NCBI RefSeq assembly: GCF_018991925.1
Contig: NW_024729645.1
Location: 558,001 to 622,000 of the forward strand
Reading direction: 5' to 3'
From: Homarus americanus
Taxonomy: Eukaryota > Arthropoda > Malacostraca > Decapoda > Nephropidae
DNA length: 64,000 nt
In this document: positions 26,900 through 40,145 of the stretch, one piece after another
Position numbering within the stretch: position 1 is the stretch's first letter
Layout: the number at the start of each line of letters is the position of its first letter
The notes under the pieces: model-generated
What the model was told of the DNA's origin: nothing
Seen by the model: only the letters and a program-made list of their open reading frames with translations
Databases searched by the model: none
Translations under genes and position numbers: made by a program

Positions 26900-28240
26900 A
26901 ATTTAAAACTAAGGCCCAATAAGGTGGAAGAAAATGAAACAGACTGAAATCGAACGAAAAATTCTAAGATATATTGACTATTCGTTCACTAACCACAAGT
27001 ATTCATTATGTATGATATATCATACATGGAAACTATTCATTGTATTTATGAAATTGTGCAGAAATTCGCTTTAAAAGTCGCCTTTTTCCGAAATAAAGAT
27101 GCACATGGTGGATGACAAAAGATATTTTATAACATGAGAAGAACAAGATTAGTGATAAACGACCCTCATAGTTGTGGTGTCGTGTCCACAACAATGAACG
27201 ACAGTTATGTCTCTATTCTGTCTTCTGACTACTACAGCGTCGTTTGACCACACTAACACAAGGGGTCGTGCTCGTAGTGTCGCACACCAACTATCACAAG
27301 AGAGAGACAGTACGATCGTTGTGCTCGTCTGCGAGGATCGGGGTAGACTGAGTCAGGGTGCAGGGCGGGTCCATGGCCAGGATTGCCTGCCAACACCACC
27401 GGTTCCCTCACCTCTCGTCTTCACTTGGGATTGTCTGTCCGCACCACCCACCTCCCACCTCCTGAGCTTCCCTTGGCTCTCGTGCTCAATGTCTACATAT
27501 CACGTTTTAAGGCCAAAGCCAACTGTTTATAATTAATAGGAATTGCAGTATGTTATTTCAAAAAGCTTGGTATATATTACAGTACAATGAAGAACAAAAG
27601 GAAACTGTCCGACAGTCTTAATCGCGAAAATAGACATATTGCTGTGAGCTCTTGAGTTTGAGAGCCTGACAATTAAACCAATGCCATGGCCACAACAACC
27701 AACGTCATGATTAAAACAAACTGTCGACTTGGCGTTCTTGAAGGTTTACTTGGTCCAATTTTGTTTACATACACTTACTATCAGTCGTAATGTGTGAAGT
27801 GACAGGAATAAACCAAAGATATATTTTCCTTTAGTTCAGGAAGACTAAAGTGTAACGGTATGGGGCTGACAAAAGTGAGAAAAACAAACAAATCGTATTC
27901 CTACATTTAGTTCAATATTTAGAATTACAGTTATTAGAGTGTGGCCGAACAAATTGAGTACCATGGGCAATAAAAAAAACGTAAACGTATATTTATGTAA
28001 CGTAAAATCAGTTTCTGGCAGCTATTAGTATTCTGAGTTCTCTAATTTGGTCACACAGCCCCGCAGCTACAGTACATAATATACTCTGGAAAATATGTAC
28101 CACCCGTGAATCTTTATTTTTTCGTTCAGTAATAAACTCAAGTATAGAACAATGCGCTCGTCTTGTTTGTTGGATGGTTAGCGTATTCTTTTTTCTACCA
28201 CCAGACTTATGATGAACAACGTTTAAGATGGAATATCTTT
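26900..28240. other. Upstream flank of gene B, no gene recognised
   Basis: 27180-27540 is GC-richer than its surroundings. Read on the minus strand it contains a plausible donor (GAGAG|GTGAGG), so it may hold the promoter and first untranslated exon of gene B. The plus-strand ORF at 27207-27536 shows no domain. Confidence 0.35.
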
Positions 28241-28249
28241 CTTAGGGGT

Positions 28250-28385
28250 TTGTAGGAAATATCGACACAGCGCTCAACTCCTTTCCGATTGGTAGCTGGT
28301 TTGATCCCGCGGACACCCATAGTACAACCCAACAGTGAATGGGTACCTGACATTACAAGTAGGGAAACGAAAGCAGATGAATGTA
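28250..28385 (+). mobile_element. tRNA-derived SINE, copy 2
   Basis: It carries GCTCAACTCC, then the B-box-like GGTTTGATCCC at about 28298, then GTGAATGGGTACCTGACATT, in the same order and spacing as the copy at 45-290. The 5' head is less clear here. Confidence 0.6.
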
Positions 28386-28389
28386 GTTC

Positions 28390-31130
28390 CAGCTATACTA
28401 CTTATTTATGTATCAAAGGCTCAGATAGATAAATAGATAGGTAGATAGAGATAGATAGCTAGATAGAAAGGCATACTCAGAAAAAAAAAAAAAATATTAA
28501 CCGTACATATACACTAACTTTTAAGAACTTACCATCACCAGAACTACCTCCCCACCCCCCACACACATACACTGTAATTCACCGCAAAGAAAAAAAAAAT
28601 GTCGCAGCATCAAGAGGAATATTTTGTTGGACTCATTACTGTCAACGCACACGACATCTGACGGAGACATTCTGACGGAGACACCACACACGTCACGCCA
28701 GGGCAAGGACTGTTTGTGTCTCCCGTATGGTACCTTATACTGTGTTTTTATTACCAGCTGGAATAACGAGAGAGAGAAAAAGGAGGGAAAATACCGGGAG
28801 GAAAAATATACTGAGATGGTGAAGAAAAAAACGTGATTTCCATGGAGACGAATATTTTTTTGTCTTTCTGGTCTGTCAACATGGACGCTCGCTTGACTAG
28901 ATGTTTACCTTTTCTTTTCTACCGTTCTTTTTTCTTAATTACCTTACATGGAAAAAGGAAATTGCAAACGGTAGATTAAAAATAACTGACGAGTCTTGTG
29001 ATTTATTAAGTGTGTTTGTTGACGTCGGTGTCTAGTTGCTGTAAATCATTAGTTGAGGTGATCGTGGATTCAGGAAGTTAATTCGATCCGACTGATGTTG
29101 ACTGGGAAAAGGAGTTCGATAACCTTTACCTTCCTCGTCTGTAAACTTACACACCGTACAAATGATCCAAAAGTCATCAAGTCCAGAATTAACACTGGAA
29201 ATGTTCGTCCTTTACTTACTCTGTGTGTTCAGGAAGATACAACTATTTACACAGTATTAATAAAAGTGCTCGACCAACAGAACGGAAACTTCATTCACCT
29301 CCCCAGCAGAGCTTCCTTATTCGATTTCCGTTTCGATGTAAATAACGTATTGGATGTCTTTCTGTCTCACGTCACGAAGTCAAACACTAGTACCCGCCTC
29401 TCTCCTTGTGATTGGTGTTCGTGCTTCAAAGGCAAAACTCTGCCCCTGAAGAATGCCATGCCCTGACAGTCGAGGCAGGGCACTGACTCCAGTACCAAAA
29501 GAACAGCGTTATAATACAAACAGTTAACAGAGTCTGGTGTCGTCCTCCACTCTGCGCTAGGACCCTCAAGGACTCTAAACCAGATTAATTTTTGTAGCTT
29601 CTCTCTTTTCAATTTATCTGGTAGACACAACTGCTGAACTGGCTGCACTTCAGCTTGTCGAGTGAACCGGTGTACCAGACCATCTCAATCGGTGGACCGC
29701 AGAGATCATTAGCTTTGTAGTACAGTATTTTTAATTGCCTATTGTTTCACTTATTTTATTTAACATAATATAAGCCACATGTTTACGTTACTTTAAATGA
29801 AGCCATTCATCCGGACCTTTGCCAACTAGGAAATTTGTGTGACAAGATCATCATAAATAGTAATTGAGTAACTCTCCGCTGTACAATACTCCTCATTTAG
29901 TAAAGATTCAATCGTTTGTAATAAAAAGAAACTGCCACATCGTTCACCCGACAATGCTCATGAATCTCGCTGTTTATGTTACTGTTTGTGGAGTACAAGC
30001 GTGTATGGCCCACAACGGGGCCTGGGGGTCGAAAAAATAAGAGTACAAAAAAAAAATAAAAAATAATTTTTTATTAATCTACACGAAGATGCCGCAAAAC
30101 CAGTTTTTTGAAGTGAGACAGATCGTATGAGTATGAAAACACAGAAGAAGGTTATTCTAGTGTGACTGACATCCACAGAGAAACGGTGGGCACCGCGGGA
30201 AAGACTGTACTTTATCTGCTAATGCACCCGATTGTCAACTTATTCCAAGTATTTAGTAAAGTTTTTCGTCTAGTTAATCTGATTTACTCCGAAATTAAAG
30301 TATACATCAAGACGTGGCTGTAATCAAGTAGAGAATAAGGCTGATAAAAAACGTTTTTTAGTTCTTCTTCTTCAGAAAAAACGATACGAATCTACCAGAC
30401 ATAGCCATTTTGATGAAACTTTCCCAGGATCTCCAGTAGTGCCGGCTTTAGGGGGTTCTCAAAGTGTGCACCGAACAGGGCCCCTCACATTTTTGGGGCA
30501 CTCAACTTATATGTATAGAAAAAACAATATAAAAAGCTGGCTTGCTTAGGTTGATTTTTATTTTCTCACTAGGTAGTTAATTTTCTCGTTCTCTGCACTT
30601 GGAAATCTAGTAAAAATAAATTCCCCATATTCTAGGCCAAGGGTAATAAACAATAACACTGTCCAACGTGAAAAGCCATTATCAAACGGTAGTCAGTATG
30701 CTCTCTTCTAGCACAGTTTACCTGAGAAATAGTAACACAGAAAACGTCAAATATTCATAAAAGAAAACGCATACTATTTAGCACCTAACTATACCAAACA
30801 TGTTTATACCTAGGGAAGAAGGCCTCCAGTTAGTAAAACAAATCGATAAATAGAATAATAATAAGAAAAAGATCGTAAGACAAGGAACCGAAAAAAACAA
30901 CAAGGAAACTAACCATAATTGGGACATTAAACCAGAAAGCTTAAACTATCGGGGTTATAATGTAGGAAGGCTTATTATAATTGGGACATCAGTCAGGGGT
31001 AATTTGTAATGCAAAGGACATTTGTTAAAATTAATATAAAATAACTTAGCAGAGAAAACTTATCGTAATCGGGACATTATGTAAATTTGGGTAAAAATAT
31101 ATAACATATCTTTTATTTTCTACATAAATC
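28390..31130. other. Intergenic stretch, no gene recognised
   Basis: (ATAG)n remnants at 28425-28465. ORFs at 29095-29466 (plus, 123 codons) and 29367-29648 (minus, 93 codons) overlap antisense; neither has a recognised domain. GTGCCGGCTTTAGGG at about 30439 resembles the end of some hAT-type repeats, but no partner end is visible. Confidence 0.4.
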
Positions 31131-31456
31131 TGAGAGAGAGAGAGAGAGAGAGAGACTTCTTGCAGAAACTTGTGTATAATCGCAGTTTCTTTCAGTTCTT
31201 GTCTTCATTGCCTCTTCCTGTCGCTGTTTGTCGCTGTTTTTCGCTACTTACTGTTATTCAGTTTCTTTGTGTTTTCTCGATGTTTATTTTCTTTTACCTC
31301 GCATATTTATTCATTTACTCCGTCTCGTCTTTTATACATCTTGTTTTTTCTTCCTTCATCATCTTTACTAAACACCTCTATCTTTATCGAATTTACTTTC
31401 TTATTTCTTCTTTTTATGACTTTTATTGATTACTTTTGTTTGTCTTTTATCCCCCT

Positions 31457-31717
<261 letters not shown>

Positions 31718-32315
31718 GTTAACACCGTAAAAATAACTCAAATAGATTTCAAAACAATAACAACTGTAATTTGTGAGTGAAAATAACAGTAAACACGAGA
31801 GGACAGCGAACACGTTTGAGCGACCATCAGTGAGAACAACACTTGGCGCCCCAAACACGACTCAGCTAAGATTCCCACACGGTAAAAATCTCCCATCGTC
31901 TGTAATACAATTTTTAATCTGCTTTAGCGGTTCGTGTTGTGTAACTGTTGATGATTCTGTTACGGATATTACACACGATCACGCCGACGTTATCTGTGAG
32001 GGTTCCTAGAGGTTGTGAACAGTGGTGGATTCTAGTGACTGTGAACGGATTCCTTGGCGGTGATGATTATACGGGTATGAATTGGACTGATGGGATTTTA
32101 ATTGAGTAACGTAAGTGGTGAGAGAAAGAAAGAGAGAGATGATTAACTTGATAAATATGAAAAGATATTGAATAAATGAATAAATAGATGAATAAATAGA
32201 CAGGTGAATAAGAGACCGGTAGAGAGATTTATAGAGACAGGTAGAGAGACCTACTGACCTTCAACACCACTACCCTATAACAAGCTGACCGTACCCCACC
32301 ACTTGGACGCAACAT

Positions 32316-32389
32316 ATGGCTCTTCTGCGGCATCTCCTAGGTTCGACTTGCGGCACCTACCTGACAGCCGCAGCCAATTATTTAGTCAG
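32316..32389 (+). CDS. Candidate first coding exon, unknown protein
   Basis: ATG at 32316 opens 24 codons (MALLRHLLGSTCGTYLTAAA then NYLV) ending at AG|GTAAGG, a good donor in phase 2. A TATAA-like CTATAAC lies about 40 bp upstream, a sensible distance for a short 5' leader. No downstream partner exon was found by eye. The N-terminus is hydrophobic with one basic residue and could be a targeting or anchor sequence. Confidence 0.25.
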
Positions 32390-32509
32390 GTAAGGTGTGG
32401 CAGTGGGTCGTTATGAAGGAGTGATTCTTAACGAGGGTCACGGGTGATTTACATTGACGACAGGTGGTGTTGGGGGAGACAGCTGGTGTGTTTTGGGAAC
32501 GATCAGCTA

Positions 32510-32945
32510 TTTGAGGGGGGGTGGTTAGGGGGTAGTAACATGGTGGTAGTGGTAGAGGGTGGTGGTGGGGGTGGAAGGAGGTAGGAGGAGTGGTGGGGGG
32601 GGTGGTAGAAGAATTGGTGATTGTGGTGGTGGAGGGGTGGTAGAAGGGTGGTGGTTGTGGTGGTGGAGGGTGGTGGTGGAGGGGGCTGGTAGAAGGGTGG
32701 TGGTTGTGGTGGTGGAGGATGGTGGTGGATGATGGGAGGGTTTGTTATTATGTTGTATAAAGTGGAGTTCGGTGAGTAGAAAGGAAGGAAGGAAGGAAGG
32801 AAGGAGGAAGGAAGGAAGGAAGGAAGGAAGGAAGGAAGGAAGGAAGGAATAACGGAGGGAAGAATGACGTCAACGTTTGTCTAGTCAACTTAATACCATC
32901 TATCCTATCATGACACACTTCTCCAGTCCAGCCCTTAACTGTCTT

Positions 32946-32976
<31 letters not shown>
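32510..32976. repeat. GGT-rich tract, (GGAA)n and (AC)n
   Basis: 32510-32735 is a G-rich GGTGGTGG / GGTGGTTGTGG minisatellite with strong G-quadruplex potential on the plus strand. 32781-32848 is (GGAA)n, and 32947-32976 is (AC)n. Confidence 0.9.
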
Positions 32977-32980
<4 letters not shown>

Positions 32981-33928
32981 TTCAGTATATTTTAAGTTTT
33001 CCAGTCACGTCTCTCTCCAAACTCTAACTCATTTTTTATACCAAGTTATAAGACCAAGTATATATTCAGCCCTTCTGTTATATCAATAAATCACTATATC
33101 AGCGGTTTCTTATATCAATACTTACTGAGTCAACAACAAATATCCAGCGATTATATCAGTAAGTCTCACACCACTTTTGTTTACTCTTTAACTGAGTGGA
33201 TTCTTCCTCGTCTTCATCCGGCGAACGGTACCGAGGAGACTTTTTCACCGCCCTCAGATGGATTATGACATAATAACGGGGAAATGTACGAGTCACAGCG
33301 CTTAATGGTGATTCTATTAGGGTCCAGCGTTACCTGTTGACCAATAAGATAAGTCACTGTAATGATGGCGACCAGACTATCTTACCTCATGTATACGATG
33401 TAACTGTACTGAAATACAGAACTGTGTTAGGAGTAATTTTTTTTTTAAATGTGATGAGTGCGTGTCTGTCTGGTCTCTGAAACACCGCACTACAGAATGT
33501 CACTGTTATCTTTATAATGTACCGGTATTTTGTTAAGTCTACTTTTCATTCTTTCGTGCTCTTTTAGTTTACATTTATTTCGCTATTTATCAGCTTCACT
33601 AATACTGTATATAATGTAATAATTAAACAAGACATTCATTTGGTAACGCTTAGACAATTATGTCTGGTCATCATGACACCTAAAACATTAAATAACTTAC
33701 AGTACCGCCTGCACTACACACGGAGGTGTAAAAGTAGCGGGGTACCATTGGTACGGGTGTTTCACGAGGAACCTGCTCACCCCACATCATCTTTGTGTGG
33801 CTCATACACACATAAAGCTCACACGGCCGCGGGGGTTTGACAAATGTGCGTGTACCCCGAGGTACACGCATATTTGTTGATATTTAGATCAATTTGTTAT
33901 CACTGTATTTATAATAGAACAATTCTGA

Positions 33929-34033
<105 letters not shown>

Positions 34034-34099
34034 TGTATGTATAAATTTCAGGTTTGTTCTATTATAAACACAGTTATAACATCTAAGAACTAACTAACC

Positions 34100-35130
34100 T
34101 TTTCATTTAATTAGTCTTTAAATTTAACTAGTACTAGGGTGACGCTGGCCAGGCAGACAACACACAGACATATGTACACCGCTGGGAACTGTAATATATC
34201 ACGTTAACGCAGGCACGACCCAGCTGGTGTGACGCTTCTGTGTAGGGGAACCTGGGGACTACAGCTCACTCCTGTACTAGTGGGAAGATGGTCAGTGTGT
34301 TACTGCTTATCAAGACGTTCTCTCTGCCTCTCTGTCTGACTGTCTTTTAAGAGACATGGCATCGTAATCTAAGAGCAAAACTATCATATACCATTTTTAC
34401 TACTGAACGTTAAGGCTGAAATAATAATAAACAACAACGGTATTTTGTCTCTAACTACACGTCATCGGTGTTCCTCCGCCTCAGTTTAACAGTAGAGGTA
34501 AACACTATGAAATGTATAAACATTGGTTCTACCTAGAGGGAATATTTCCATCTCACACAGTTCATAGTTTATACTTTATTTTCAAATCATTAAACAAAAG
34601 CCAGATATTTGTCTCTAATTAAAAATAAGTCAGATTTTTTCCTCTACATTAAAAAAAATAGATTCTTGCCTTCTTGTACATACGGTATTTTTATCATTCC
34701 ACGCAAGAGAAAAAAAAGAAAGAAGAAAATGTATAAACTTCAGAAAGAATCGATTTCATCCACCAGACACCGAGGTAACTGTATCACGGGAGTCGAACTA
34801 AGGTACTCAGTGTTTCTCACCTCCACGATGGGATGGGGAAGAGAGAGAGAGAAATAAAACAAAAGCAACAACAACAGGAGAATGGAATAACAAAACAAAA
34901 CAATATCAAAACGTATCTCATCAATGACGTCATCCACCACGTGGCCTCAATTGGTCGAAAACAACAACAATACACCAATAGAAGCGCGACCTCCTGAAGT
35001 ATTAAATAAAGTCCTATAGAATACTTACAATACTTAAGGCGTTATATAATACTTAGAGAACACAAGGTAGCATAGAATAACTGCAATAAAACTGGCTGCA
35101 GGTCGTGAGGGAAGTGACCACAGTGGCGAG
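34100..35130. other. Intergenic stretch, no gene recognised
   Basis: Unique DNA with A-rich runs. A perfect CRE palindrome TGACGTCA lies at 34925-34932. No coding segment is supported. Confidence 0.4.
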
Positions 35131-35135
35131 TTGAT

Positions 35136-35239
35136 TTAAGAGACTTGGACGAGAAGGTAAATAGTGATCCAAGAGGTAGTCAGGATGTGTGCCTTGGCCT
35201 GGGTAGGATCCACGCGTATGTGGGTAATGCCTGCACGGA
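35136..35239 (-). CDS. Candidate terminal coding exon, minus strand
   Basis: A (CT)n polypyrimidine tract and CAG (to 35240) form a textbook acceptor. In phase 1 the exon encodes 33 residues from RAGITHIRVDPTQAKAHI to a hydrophobic ILTTSWITIYLLVQVS and a TAA stop. The DP followed by a hydrophobic C-terminus recalls the DPV/DPM segment before the helices of genes A and B. No upstream partner exon with a matching phase-1 donor was established. Confidence 0.25.
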
Positions 35240-35282
35240 CTGGAGAGAGAGAGAGACTTAAGTTAATATATTATGTCCTTCC

Positions 35283-35815
35283 CATACACACACCACCCCC
35301 CAGACACACACACCCCAGACACACACACTACCCCAGACACACACTACCCCAGACACACACACTACCCCAGACACACACACTACCCCAGACACACTACCCC
35401 CCAGGTACCCCCCCCAGACACACACTACCCCAGACACACACACAGACACACACCCCCAGACACACCACCCCCCAGACACACACACACTGCCCCCAGACAC
35501 ACACACTACCCCCAGACACACACACTGCCCCCAGACACACACACTAAGACACACACACCCCCCAGACACACACACTGCCCCCAGACATACACACTACCCC
35601 AGACACACACACTACCCCCAGACACACCCCAGACACACACACTGCCCCCCAGACACACACACTGCCCCAGACACACACACTAACACACACACACTATCCC
35701 CAGACACACACACTGCCCCCAGACACACACACTGCCCCAGACACACACACTGCCCCCAGACACACACACTACCCCCAGACACACACACTACCCCCAGACA
35801 CACACACTACCCCCA
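35283..35815. repeat. CAGACACACACACTRCCCC minisatellite
   Basis: Units of about 19-21 bp, (AC)n plus CCCC and AGAC, repeated about 27 times with variable AC and C lengths. Open frames on both strands are composition artefacts. Confidence 0.95.
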
Positions 35816-35880
35816 GCAACACGCCACCACAGACCCTAAAAGGTAGAGGAGGAGTCGTGAAGGCGAGGACCTTAATACAG

Positions 35881-36243
35881 TTAGCGGTGTAGTTCCCGCC
35901 ACGTCAGCCACAGCTGCTGCGTCCCGTGTTGTGGTGCGTTGTTTAGGGAGAGGGTGATGGAGGGGGAGCCGAGGGAAGGGGAGGAGGAGGAGGAGGAGGA
36001 GGAGGAGGAGGTGTTGGTCTTGCCTCCACCGTCAGCCTCTATCGCTGTGTTGTTACTCCTGACGTAGGTTGAGGAACGGAAGGAGGAGGACATACACCGT
36101 TGAGAGATAAGAAGTAACCTTGGACAGAGCGATTTGCTGTCGAAGGATTGAGAACGCGAGAGTTTCGACGTTTGTGCAAAGTGGGTTTCACTGTTTTCTA
36201 CGTGTGGTGATTTGGCAATTTCATAGGCATTTAAAGGAACCAC
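35881..36243 (-). CDS. Possible exon with Ser run, unknown
   Basis: A minus-strand open frame of about 120 codons has a complex, non-repetitive first half (AYEIAKSPHVENSETHFAQT), then a Ser run from (TCC)n and a short C-terminus WLTWRELHR. An internal ATG at 36093 is possible. No signal peptide or helix is visible, and no convincing splice partners were found. It could be an exon of another Ser-rich gene of the cluster or chance. Confidence 0.25.
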   Translation of the reverse strand: MVPLNAYEIAKSPHVENSETHFAQTSKLSRSQSFDSKSLCPRLLLISQRCMSSSFRSSTYVRSNNTAIEADGGGKTNTSSSSSSSSSSPSLGSPSITLSLNNAPQHGTQQLWLTWRELHR

Positions 36244-36244
36244 C

Positions 36245-37460
36245 TTTTGTATGTGATTAATAACATCTTAGGGACTTTAGTGAGTTTGAAAAGTGAGTTT
36301 GAGTATAAGTCATAAGTCACTGACTTTGTCAAAAGCCCATGTTTCATATTTAATGAAAACAAAAATCATTTGTTTCAAGGATTTAAAATTTTTGGGCTTT
36401 GGTGTTCTTGAAAAGAAGGTGTTTCTAAATACCGTGTTGTCGTTTGTTTTTTGTAAGCTGTGTCTTATAGACCATTGGTGTTCCTGTATAGTGTGTAGAC
36501 GTTCGCGACCTTCTAATACTACGAATAACAGAGGACATCAGGATTTATGAGAGCCCCACTAGATGAAAAAACTTGCTACTGCAGTGTTCACCTACAACAC
36601 AACGAATACTTCACTACTGACTAATACTTGGTTAAGTGACCACAAGCACAATCTTCCCCTCAGCAGGGATGTAAAGTTGCTGAAGGTCACACATCAACCG
36701 AGTCGCCTTCAACAAGCACACAGACCAACCAACTACGGCCTCTCAAGAACGCCACACAACTCAGTGATACCTGAATTGTTTATTAGACCAGAAAAACCGA
36801 ACATTCCTCTCCTGGAACAAAGAACTACTGCACATACACGCCCTCCAAAGTACCACACAAAGTAATGAGGAACACCCGAGGAACCAGTAACTGCTACTGG
36901 GAACACCTCACGACCCAGTAATACCTGGTTAGTTTAATAGATCACTGGGACCCATCATCCCTCACTAGCGGCTCTGGGAAACCTACTACTACAACCACTC
37001 CCACGCCCACGCCCCGCCCCTTTCTCCACCCCACCCCACCCCACCCCACACCACCCTACCCCACCCCCCCCCCCCCCCCCCCCGTCTTTTCAGCCCTCCA
37101 GACTTGTGTTACAGTCCCACATTGCTGCGGGCGACGCGGCAGGAGACCGACGTTCATCTGATTCTGGAGTGTGCTTTGAACTCTAGAACCTGAAGGTGAT
37201 AGAAGGGTGCTGGACGCTGTTGTGTCTCGAGACTGAGTTGGATATATTATAGAGAACTGGTACTCTTGTTGACACGACATTGTGGTGATCTGTGCGAGTG
37301 ATTCATTTTAGCGAATGTGATCTGTCTTGGTGACTATGAGATTCGTATTTGTGACTTTTGGTACTTCGATCTAGTGACGTTTAGTGATTCTTGCTGTTCA
37401 TACTTTTTGGTGACATTTGATAGCTTGCATTCGTGACGCGTAATAGTGACTGAACCGAGA
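36245..37460. promoter_or_regulatory. Upstream region of gene C with C-rich quadruplex-prone tract
   Basis: 37009-37083 reads (CCCCA)n followed by a run of about 20 C, so the minus strand can form G-quadruplexes. It lies about 400 bp before the first coding exon of gene C. The 100-codon plus-strand ORF at 36563-36865 has no domain and is not called. No TATA box is obvious. Confidence 0.35.
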
Positions 37461-37477
37461 GATTGATACCTGAAGCA

Positions 37478-37563
37478 ATGGTGGTAAGTCTTTCTGTAAT
37501 TATAACAACAAAAACAACAACAACAACAATAATAATAATAATAATAACAACAACAACAACAAC

Positions 37564-37650
<87 letters not shown>

Positions 37651-38238
37651 CTACCCATAGTAAAGTCAGGGAAAGGTGCTTCTATCCCCCTGTAATATCC
37701 CCAGTTAAGATCCATAAAATCATAACCATATACGACCGCAACTACAAGAGATGACTCGAAGGACGATCCATGAGACATTAATCGAATCCCCACTCATCTC
37801 CCACTGCGACCCTGCCACATCTAGACTGGGGAAATTACAGTTAGTATAGACACACCTTTCACTGACTGTACCAATAAGCACAGTCAAAGAAAAAGTCGTG
37901 TTACACTTATGTTCTGAAACCCATGACGAAGAAATTAGGTAAAATGACAGTGAAGCTTCCGGATTCGACTCTAAACGAGGAACTTTGGCCAAAATTCTTC
38001 GTCATGGGTTCCAGAACATAAGTCGTGGAAAGTGTAATACGATTTCTGTCTTTCACTGTCCATCAATTATTAACCTAAACTCTTCCCATCACTGAGTCAC
38101 AGGTAATTGATAACATTAAGAACAGTTTTACCCGTGACCACATAACGTGACATCTTTAACATTTTCCTAAGTGAGTCGTTATTAGTCTAGCTGGGAGGTG
38201 AGTCTTGGTCCGTTAGAAATATGAAGTACAACTGTGAA

Positions 38239-38296
<58 letters not shown>

Positions 38297-38311
38297 AATA
38301 TATTTATTATC

Positions 38312-38352
<41 letters not shown>

Positions 38353-38397
38353 GTTGTCTCTTTGTCTAACATGTTTATCATCACGTCTATCTGATTA

Positions 38398-38449
<52 letters not shown>

Positions 38450-39677
38450 GTCACGCACCAGTAGCAGTAGGTAAGCTAGACCAAGCAGGTAACGTGTCGC
38501 CGTGATAGGTGTGGGAACAAGGTGTTGACAGTAGAGGTGACCGGGTCTGTTGACTATACTGTTGTTTGTGCCAAGCCCGTTACTGTGTGTGTGTGTGTGT
38601 GTGTGTGCATACAGCTACACCTACAATCTTTATCTTCGTCATGTACGTGCACCATAACAACCCCTAGAGCTGACATACCAAGGGGTCATATAGGTCAACG
38701 AGATCACTGGTGTAGTCTACCATGATCAGAGCCTCAACACAGCCACTGACAGACAGTACTGATCCTCAATCTTATAATGTAAACACAACCACTAATACAA
38801 CTCTTACGTACAATATAATTATTTTCCTTATATATTACACATTTCTTTTGTAAGTTGTGTAATTATAAGTAAATAAACAAAGCAAATAAACAATTACAGT
38901 ATATATATCATTTCGTTTATTTCTTGTTATCTGAGCTTGATTAGCCATTCACAAGCTGCCACGTCACATTGTTATCTGAGCTTGATTAGCCATTCACAAG
39001 CTGCCACGTCACATTTGTAATTGGCTCTAGTGTTGTGACGTCACGCCCTAGTGGTTGACGTACACCAATGACCACTCAGGATCCAAACGCTACTTTTAGG
39101 TAGATATGTAGATGGTATAAAGTGATTACTACACACACAACAAAATTCCCTACAATACACACACACATTATATAGCAAACATCGCTACATACACTTTATA
39201 TAGCAGTTTCCGCTACACACAGAAAACTACATAGCAGACTTTGCTATGTCTAGAAAGCTAAACTCAACCCTGGAAAACACACACAATAGATTCACACAAT
39301 CCGACAGTTCCATCATTACCTGTTAACAGAGGCAATAAACAGAACTGTTACCCGAACAACGGTACGCACAGGTGAGTCCAACTAATTATATATCTCCAGC
39401 AGGTAACTCGGTTATACTCACTCGCCATTGGTCGATCCTGTTAGCTTCACCGGAGTCGCTGTGTTAAGCTGGTGATGACAGTCTTCGTCTTATTTTTATC
39501 TTCACATCTATCTGTCTTCTACAATGGCAATTATTCTCTCTCTAACTATTTTTAATTTTCCCCCTTTCCACTCTTTTTCTTCATTCCTTTCTGTCTCCTT
39601 CCATTTATTAATTTCTCTCTCTTCCATCCCTCCTCTCTCATTCACTTTGTTATCTCTTACTCTATTTTACTCTCGTC

Positions 39678-39711
<34 letters not shown>

Positions 39712-40101
39712 GTAGCAGTAACGATATACCACAGACAGACACGCACGTTGCTTAAGTAGATGACCTCGTAACAGGAATAATAACCAACGTAATTAACAAA
39801 ATGTAGTCTGTCTGACCACTTAACAGTTATACGTGTGGTGAGAGAAGAGAGAGAGAGAGTAATGCATTGTAGAGGAAAAATTTTCATTATATATCCATCG
39901 TTTTTTTTTTTACTCAGAGAAAACGATAATTGCCAAGAATACTAATTGATTTGTCTATCTGTCTGTTTTTCGAATGTCTGTCTGTCTGTTAGTACGATCG
40001 CCGCCTCCAAATTTGGTCAGTGTGGGTGAAGGGTCAAGGTCTGAGGTCATCAGTGAAGGTCATCCCCACGCTTAAAGGCATCCACCAACTACCTTGTTTT
40101 A

Positions 40102-40145
<44 letters not shown>

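Noticed and set aside
29095..29648. Overlapping antisense ORFs of 123 and 93 codons
   Set aside because: No recognisable reverse transcriptase, transposase or other domain on either strand; they cannot both be coding and neither has support.
36563..36865. 100-codon plus-strand ORF upstream of gene C
   Set aside because: No signal peptide, domain or splice support; composition is unremarkable for chance.
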